A DNA stretch of 64,000 nucleotides from Litoribacter ruber (lineage in GTDB: Bacteria; Bacteroidota; Bacteroidia; Cytophagales; Cyclobacteriaceae): contig NZ_JAHBGI010000003.1 in assembly GCF_018500185.1 (NCBI RefSeq), positions 124,001 to 188,000 of the forward strand, read 5' to 3'. The translations under genes were made by a program, and so were the position numbers. The notes beneath the pieces were generated by a model that did not search any database, was not told the origin of the DNA, and worked only from the letters and a program-made list of their open reading frames with translations. Below, piece after piece: positions 59,278 through 64,000 of this stretch (positions are counted from its first letter, which is position 1; every line of letters begins with the position of its first letter).

Positions 59278-60396
59278 TTAATCAAAGAGCTCGCTCAGCT
59301 TGTTCTCCAAGCTAGGTCCACGGAGGTCTTTGGCTATAATATTTCCGTCCGGATCGATCAAATAAGTGGCTGGAATTGCATTGATTTGATAGAGGGAGGC
59401 TGCTTCAGAATTAAAATATTGAAGGTCCGAAACCTGAGTCCAGGGCAAGCCGTCCTCTTTGATACCTCTCAGCCATGCCTCTCTGGTTCTATCCAAAGAC
59501 ACCCCAAATACCTCAAAACCCTTTTCATTGTACTTATTGTACAATCTCACCACATTAGGATTCTCCTCTCTACAAGGCTTACACCAAGCAGCCCAAAAAT
59601 CAATTAGCACGTAATTACCTCTCAAATCGGATAAATTCACCGTCTGGCCCTCGGGATTAGGAAGTGAAATCTCTGGGGCAGGCTGTCCTATTGAAAGGGC
59701 TCGCATGTCATCCAATTGGGATTTAAGCGTGGTAATCATCCGCGTATTGGGGTATCGCTGGTCAAGATCATTGACCACACTGTCCAAAAACTGAAAATCG
59801 CTTCTTGGGTTGATCATCCCGATTGCAGCCAGTGAAGCAAAACTCCCATCCATATCCTGAATAGCCGCCTTTACCTTTTCACTCTGCCGACCCTCAAGTC
59901 CCATTGCTTTTTCCTGGATTTCCTTGATTCGCTCCTGGTTGTTGGCATTCATGGCCTCATAATACTGCGAATTCAACTGATTGACTTCCTCCTGATATTC
60001 TTCAGTCAACCGGTCGATCTTTTTCAGCTGGTCAGTATCCCTTGATCCACTGATGTCTGGTTTTTCCCCGGAATTGAAATCATGGCTGATTTTAACATCT
60101 TCATTGTAAAGCGCCAAACGTATGTTTTGGCGATTCATCAGATTCAGATCATAAAACCCTGGACCATCCAAGGACAACGTATATTCAAATTTCCCATCAC
60201 TGCCTACCGCTATGGAGTCGATCGTTTCCTTGGAATTATCCTTGTACTGGGACAAAATCAAAGCTCCTTCCGGCTGATTTTGAAAACTGCCGCTGATTAA
60301 TACCTCCCCATCAAAGGATTTCTCCTTATCAGTGGAACAGGCAAAAGCCAACATGACAAATGCTACCAATAAAACGTTGTTCTTGAATGTACTCAT
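59278..60396 (-). CDS. TlpA-like thioredoxin-fold lipoprotein with N-terminal DUF4369
   Basis: 372 residues. Lipobox LAFAC with Cys near residue 20. N-terminal DUF4369 (about 30-130; SGSFQNQPEGALILSQYKDN), a helical linker (about 130-220), then a thioredoxin-like domain with IGQPAPEISLPNPEGQTVNL, WAAWCKPCREENPNVV (Cys272 and Cys275) and INAIPATYLIDPDGNII with the cis-Pro. Such proteins reduce periplasmic disulfides, for example in cytochrome c maturation or cell-envelope redox control. It is located one base after the gatB stop codon. Confidence 0.9.
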   Translation of the reverse strand: MSTFKNNVLLVAFVMLAFACSTDKEKSFDGEVLISGSFQNQPEGALILSQYKDNSKETIDSIAVGSDGKFEYTLSLDGPGFYDLNLMNRQNIRLALYNEDVKISHDFNSGEKPDISGSRDTDQLKKIDRLTEEYQEEVNQLNSQYYEAMNANNQERIKEIQEKAMGLEGRQSEKVKAAIQDMDGSFASLAAIGMINPRSDFQFLDSVVNDLDQRYPNTRMITTLKSQLDDMRALSIGQPAPEISLPNPEGQTVNLSDLRGNYVLIDFWAAWCKPCREENPNVVRLYNKYNEKGFEVFGVSLDRTREAWLRGIKEDGLPWTQVSDLQYFNSEAASLYQINAIPATYLIDPDGNIIAKDLRGPSLENKLSELFD

Positions 60397-60397
60397 A

Positions 60398-61855
60398 TTA
60401 ATTTTCTAATAGTTCAGTCAATATTTTGCTGGCCACCTTAGGGTCTGCCTTACCTTGGGATTGTTTCATCACTTGACCCATAAACATTCCCAGAAGTCCT
60501 TTTTTACCGGCTCTGTATTCCTCCACTTTGGCTGAATTGGCAGCAATCACTTGCTCGATGATAGGCCTAATGGAACCCTCATCGCTTTCCTGAATCAGGT
60601 TCAGGTCCTCGGCGATTTGTAGGGGTGTCTTTCCATTTTGCTCAATCATCACCGGATAGATCTTTTGCGAAGCAACGGAGAAGTTAACCTTCCCCTCATC
60701 TATCAGGGCAATCAGCTCGGCTAATTGGGCCGGGGAAATTGGGAAATCAGAAATATGCAGGGTCAGCTCGTTCAGATAAGACTTTACAGGCCCCATCATC
60801 CAGTTAGACGCAGCTTTGTAATTTTTGGTTTTCTGGCAAAGCTCCTCAAAATATAAAGCTATTTCCTTAGAATCGGTCAATACACCCGCATCATAATCAG
60901 GCAGGCCATATTCATTTACAAACCTTTTGAACAACTCCCTTGGCAAAGAAGGCATCTCGGATCTTACGGATTGAAGCCATTCTTCAGAAATCAAAACGGG
61001 ACTCAGGTCCGGTTCAGGGAAATAACGGTAGTCATTCAGGTCTTCCTTGCTTCTCATACTGGAAGTAGTACCAGTAGTCGCATCAAAAGTCCTGGTTTCG
61101 GAAGGAATATCCTCCCCTGCTTCTATCATTTGAATTTGTCTTTCAAACTCGTGCTCGATAGCTCTGGCTACGTTACGGAAAGAGTTCATGTTTTTCACCT
61201 CCACCTTTTTACCAAAGGTGTCCGAGCCTTTCAACATCACCGAAATATTGGCGTCACATCTCAATGAACCCTCTTCCATATTGCCATCACAAATATCAAG
61301 ATACCTTACCAATCTCTTGATCTCGGCCAAATAAGCATAAGCCTCTTCTGAAGACCTCATATCCGGTTCAGACACGATCTCGATAAGTGGCACCCCGGCT
61401 CGGTTGAAATCTACCAAAGTATCCACTTCCCCTGCAAGGTGCATAGACTTACCGGCATCTTCCTCCATGTGGATTCTGGTGATAGCAATGGATTTCTCCT
61501 CTCCATTTAGGGTGATGTAGACCTTTCCGCCTTTGCAGATCGGCCCTTTGTCCTGGGTGATCTGATAACCTTTTGGAAGATCTGGGTAAAAATAGTTTTT
61601 ACGCGCAAAAATATTGGTTCGGTTGATCTCCGACTCACAGGCGATACCCATTTTCATGGCAAATTCCACGGCCTTTTTGTTGACCTTTGGAAGGGTGCCT
61701 GGGTGGCCAAGGGTGATGACCGAAATATTCGTATTTGGCATATTGCCGTACTCCGTAGAGTCAGAATTGTACATTTTGCTCTGGGTGAGCAACTGGGCGT
61801 GGACCTCAAGTCCTACTACCAATTCATATTTATCTTTGATTTCTGCTGAAAGCAT
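60398..61855 (-). CDS. gatB: Aspartyl/glutamyl-tRNA amidotransferase subunit B
   Basis: 485 residues, full length. With GatA and GatC, it converts Glu-tRNA(Gln) to Gln-tRNA(Gln) and/or Asp-tRNA(Asn). Signatures: YELVVGLEVHAQLLTQSKMY at the N terminus, LGHPGTLPKVNKKAVEFAMK, IEIVSEPDMRSSEEAYAYL, GSLRCDANISVM and ARAIEHEFERQIQMIEAGED, with the YqeY-like C-terminal tail (KKGLLGMFMGQVMKQSQGKA). No gatA or gatC is in the window. It is followed 1 base later by the TlpA-like gene. Confidence 0.96.
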   Translation of the reverse strand: MLSAEIKDKYELVVGLEVHAQLLTQSKMYNSDSTEYGNMPNTNISVITLGHPGTLPKVNKKAVEFAMKMGIACESEINRTNIFARKNYFYPDLPKGYQITQDKGPICKGGKVYITLNGEEKSIAITRIHMEEDAGKSMHLAGEVDTLVDFNRAGVPLIEIVSEPDMRSSEEAYAYLAEIKRLVRYLDICDGNMEEGSLRCDANISVMLKGSDTFGKKVEVKNMNSFRNVARAIEHEFERQIQMIEAGEDIPSETRTFDATTGTTSSMRSKEDLNDYRYFPEPDLSPVLISEEWLQSVRSEMPSLPRELFKRFVNEYGLPDYDAGVLTDSKEIALYFEELCQKTKNYKAASNWMMGPVKSYLNELTLHISDFPISPAQLAELIALIDEGKVNFSVASQKIYPVMIEQNGKTPLQIAEDLNLIQESDEGSIRPIIEQVIAANSAKVEEYRAGKKGLLGMFMGQVMKQSQGKADPKVASKILTELLEN

Positions 61856-61882
61856 TCTTTATATCTATGGTTAAATATAGCC

Positions 61883-61896
61883 CTTCAAATTTGAAG
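61883..61896. promoter_or_regulatory. 14-base palindrome between alaS and gatB
   Basis: CTTCAAATTTGAAG is a perfect 14-base palindrome 28 bases upstream of the gatB ATG, in the short gap between two minus-strand aminoacyl-tRNA genes. It could be part of the gatB promoter region or a protein-binding site; no further support is visible. Confidence 0.3.
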
Positions 61897-61930
61897 TTCT
61901 ATTTTTACAAAAACAAATCTTATTAGATTA

Positions 61931-64000
61931 CTATAATTCGGCAAATAAACTCTTGGCCTTATCTATTACTGCCGGCAAACCCTCAAGCTTCTTGCCGCCT
62001 GCGGTAGCAAAAAACGGCTGTCCGCCTCCTCCACCCTGAATTTCCTTGGCAAGGTCTCGGACGATCTGCCCTGCATTCAGGCCTTTTTCCTTGACCAACT
62101 CCTCATCGATTATCACCGCCACTTGCGGCTTTCCTTGAATATCCGCTGCCAAAACAGCCACGATCGGAGCCAGCTCGTTTTTCAGCTCAAAGGAAAGCTT
62201 CTTCAAGGCATCCGCAGAAGGCAACGTCACTTGGGCGACCATTACATTCACCCCGTTTTGCACTTTGACCAGCTTTTTAAGCTCATCTTTTATTCCCGCC
62301 GCCTGGCTAAGGTGTAACGCCTCTATTTCTTTCTTAAGTTCATTTTTCTCCGCTACAAGTGCCTCAATGGCTTTTTTGAGGTCTTTAGGATTCTTAAGCA
62401 TTTCTTGGACCTCCTTCACCAATTCCATTTGCTGATTAATAAAATCCTCAGCGGCATTGGCTGTAATGGCCTCAATCCTTCTCACTCCTGAAGCGATGGA
62501 GCTTTCAGAAATGATTTTGAAATAGCCAATCTTCCCTGTGGAAGGTACGTGGGTCCCTCCGCAAAGTTCCACTGAATAATCCGACCCAAAAGTAATAACT
62601 CGAACAAAATCACCATACTTCTCTCCAAACAGGGCTGTAGCCCCCATGGATTCAGCTTCTTGTATAGGCACGTTCCTTTTTTCGTCCAGTTGTATGTTTT
62701 CCCTGATTTTTTCATTCACCAGTTTTTCAACCTGCTGGATTTCTTCATCCGTCATTTTGGAAAAATGTGCAAAATCAAACCTTAACAGTTCATCATTAAC
62801 CAAAGACCCTTTTTGCTGTACGTGGTCACCCAAAACCTTCTTCAAGGCTGATTGCAGCAAGTGAGTAGCCGTGTGGTTATTCATAGTAAGGGCACGCTTG
62901 ATCCCATCCACTTTGGCTGTAAACGCTGCACTTGGGTTTGATGGCAGCTTGTTTACAAAATGTACGATCAGGTCGTTTTCCTTTTTAGTATCTATCACCT
63001 TTACGGTTTCTTCTTCACTTTGAAGCACACCCTTATCGCCTACCTGCCCACCGCTTTCTGCATAGAAAGGAGTGGTTTCAAGCACTACCTGATATTTGGT
63101 ACCCTTCTTCTCTTTTATTTCTCTGTATCGCAGGATTTTGGTATCTGCCTCCAAGGCATCATAACCGACAAACTCCACCCCGTTGTCTTCATTCACCACA
63201 ACCCAGTCGCCCGTTTCCTGCTCGGCAGCGGATCTGGACCTGGTCTTCTGCTTTTCCATTTCGGATTGGAAACCCTGCTCGTCTACTGATAGCTCATTTT
63301 CCCTAGCGATAAGCGAAGTCAAATCCAATGGAAATCCATAAGTATCATAAAGCTCAAATGCAGTTTTGCCATCGATCACCTGCTGCCCATTTTCCTTTAA
63401 TTCAGCTCTAATTTGCTCCAACCTCTTCAAGCCGTTTTCCAAAGTCCTCAGAAACGAGCTCTCTTCTTCAAAAATCACCTTGGCAATAAACTCCTGCTGG
63501 CTGGCAATCTCTGGAAACATCTCTCCAAAATTTTCAGCCAACAATGGCATTAACTCATATATGAATGGCTTATTGAAACCCAAGAAAGTATACCCATACC
63601 TTACGGCCCTTCTCAGTATTCTTCTGATTACATAGCCTGCTTTATTGTTCGAAGGCAACTGCCCATCGGCAATTGTAAATGCAATCGCACGGATGTGGTC
63701 CACCACGACGCGGAAGGCGATGTCCAGTTTTTCTTCTTGCCCATATTGCTTGCCTGATTTTTTCTCCAACGCTGCAATGAAGGGCATAAACACATCTGTG
63801 TCATAATTGGAAGTCTTCCCTTGGATGGCACGTACCAGCCTTTCAAAGCCCATTCCCGTATCCACGTGCGTGGCAGGAAGCGGCTTGAGGCTGCCATCGG
63901 ACTGTCTGTTGAATTGCATAAAGACCAAGTTCCAGATCTCTATGACCTGAGGATGGTCTTCGTTGACAAGCGATTTTCCTGAAACCTCAGAAATTTCAGT
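61931..64000 (-). CDS. alaS: Alanyl-tRNA synthetase, 5' truncated by the window edge
   Basis: The frame stays open to position 64000, so the N terminus lies beyond the window and about 689 residues are visible. Visible blocks: EDHPQVIEIWNLVFMQFNRQ and THVDTGMGFERLVRAIQGK of the catalytic core, the tRNA-recognition helices, the editing domain HTATHLLQSALKKVLGDHVQ with zinc-type His residues and SVELCGGTHVPSTGKIGYF, and the DHHA1 tail (GGGGGQPFFATAGGKKLEGL). It charges tRNA(Ala) and deacylates mischarged Ser/Gly. A GC-unusual feature was not noticed. Downstream gap to gatB is 75 bases. Confidence 0.96.
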   Translation of the reverse strand, partial: TEISEVSGKSLVNEDHPQVIEIWNLVFMQFNRQSDGSLKPLPATHVDTGMGFERLVRAIQGKTSNYDTDVFMPFIAALEKKSGKQYGQEEKLDIAFRVVVDHIRAIAFTIADGQLPSNNKAGYVIRRILRRAVRYGYTFLGFNKPFIYELMPLLAENFGEMFPEIASQQEFIAKVIFEEESSFLRTLENGLKRLEQIRAELKENGQQVIDGKTAFELYDTYGFPLDLTSLIARENELSVDEQGFQSEMEKQKTRSRSAAEQETGDWVVVNEDNGVEFVGYDALEADTKILRYREIKEKKGTKYQVVLETTPFYAESGGQVGDKGVLQSEEETVKVIDTKKENDLIVHFVNKLPSNPSAAFTAKVDGIKRALTMNNHTATHLLQSALKKVLGDHVQQKGSLVNDELLRFDFAHFSKMTDEEIQQVEKLVNEKIRENIQLDEKRNVPIQEAESMGATALFGEKYGDFVRVITFGSDYSVELCGGTHVPSTGKIGYFKIISESSIASGVRRIEAITANAAEDFINQQMELVKEVQEMLKNPKDLKKAIEALVAEKNELKKEIEALHLSQAAGIKDELKKLVKVQNGVNVMVAQVTLPSADALKKLSFELKNELAPIVAVLAADIQGKPQVAVIIDEELVKEKGLNAGQIVRDLAKEIQGGGGGQPFFATAGGKKLEGLPAVIDKAKSLFAEL

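Overview
The window reads as chromosomal DNA of a Bacteroidota bacterium, most likely order Cytophagales and probably near Cyclobacteriaceae (family level is inference). Supporting signs are a TonB-dependent receptor paired with a DUF4249 lipoprotein, a lipid-anchored TamA variant (TamL), a Bat-type VWA/TPR gene set, a paired GNAT and PlsC-like acyltransferase set of the kind that makes N-acyl amino-acid lipids, many lipoproteins with a short lipobox, and a TAnnTTTG-type -7 element before pcm. No tRNA, rRNA, CRISPR array, integrase or insertion sequence was recognised. Both ends cut genes: a DUF255 protein on the left and alaS on the right.

Layout. 1-5987 (+): DUF255 protein, priA, mgsA and pfkA, closed by a strong bidirectional terminator. 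6050-28540 (-): a 21-gene capsule/exopolysaccharide cluster. Transcription runs right to left, from the Wza-like lipoprotein and Wzc-like co-polymerase/BY-kinase, through an MsbA/PglK-type ABC transporter, about twelve glycosyltransferases of families GT2, GT4/GT1 and GT14, two hexapeptide acyltransferases, an O-antigen ligase/polymerase-like protein and rmlA, to a sugar epimerase/reductase and a WecA/WbpL-type initiating phosphoglycosyltransferase at the far end. An intrinsic terminator after rmlA may split or attenuate the unit. 28909-30706 (-): the acyltransferase pair, resembling GlsB/GlsA for glycine lipids. 30886-34136 (-): DUF4249 lipoprotein and TonB-dependent receptor.

34293-42288 (+): a reduced Bat-like cluster (VWA protein, TPR protein, Q/E-rich protein), thiolase, a secreted YwqK/MORN-like repeat protein, purC, a STAS protein, RNase Z and a YhhQ-type transporter. 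42289-47579: a SpoU rRNA/tRNA methyltransferase divergent from tamL, then hemF, a PAP2 phosphatase and ribE. 47702-52167 (+): pcm, an acyl-CoA thioesterase, a possible HolD-like protein, DUF3817, a divergent kinase-fold protein, an ArsC/Spx-like protein without the catalytic Cys, and dps. 52307-54475 (-): a CPA2 antiporter with a universal-stress-like tail. 54638-58991 (-): an uncharacterised cassette of four exported proteins, ending in an LRR protein built from three repeating modules. 59278-64000 (-): a TlpA-like lipoprotein, gatB and alaS.

Functionally, the centre of the window is the cell envelope: surface polysaccharide synthesis, aminolipid synthesis, nutrient uptake and outer-membrane assembly. 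The flanks are housekeeping genes. The least explained parts are the exported four-gene cassette with the modular LRR protein, the kinase-fold protein at 50080, and the Cys-less ArsC-like protein beside dps.
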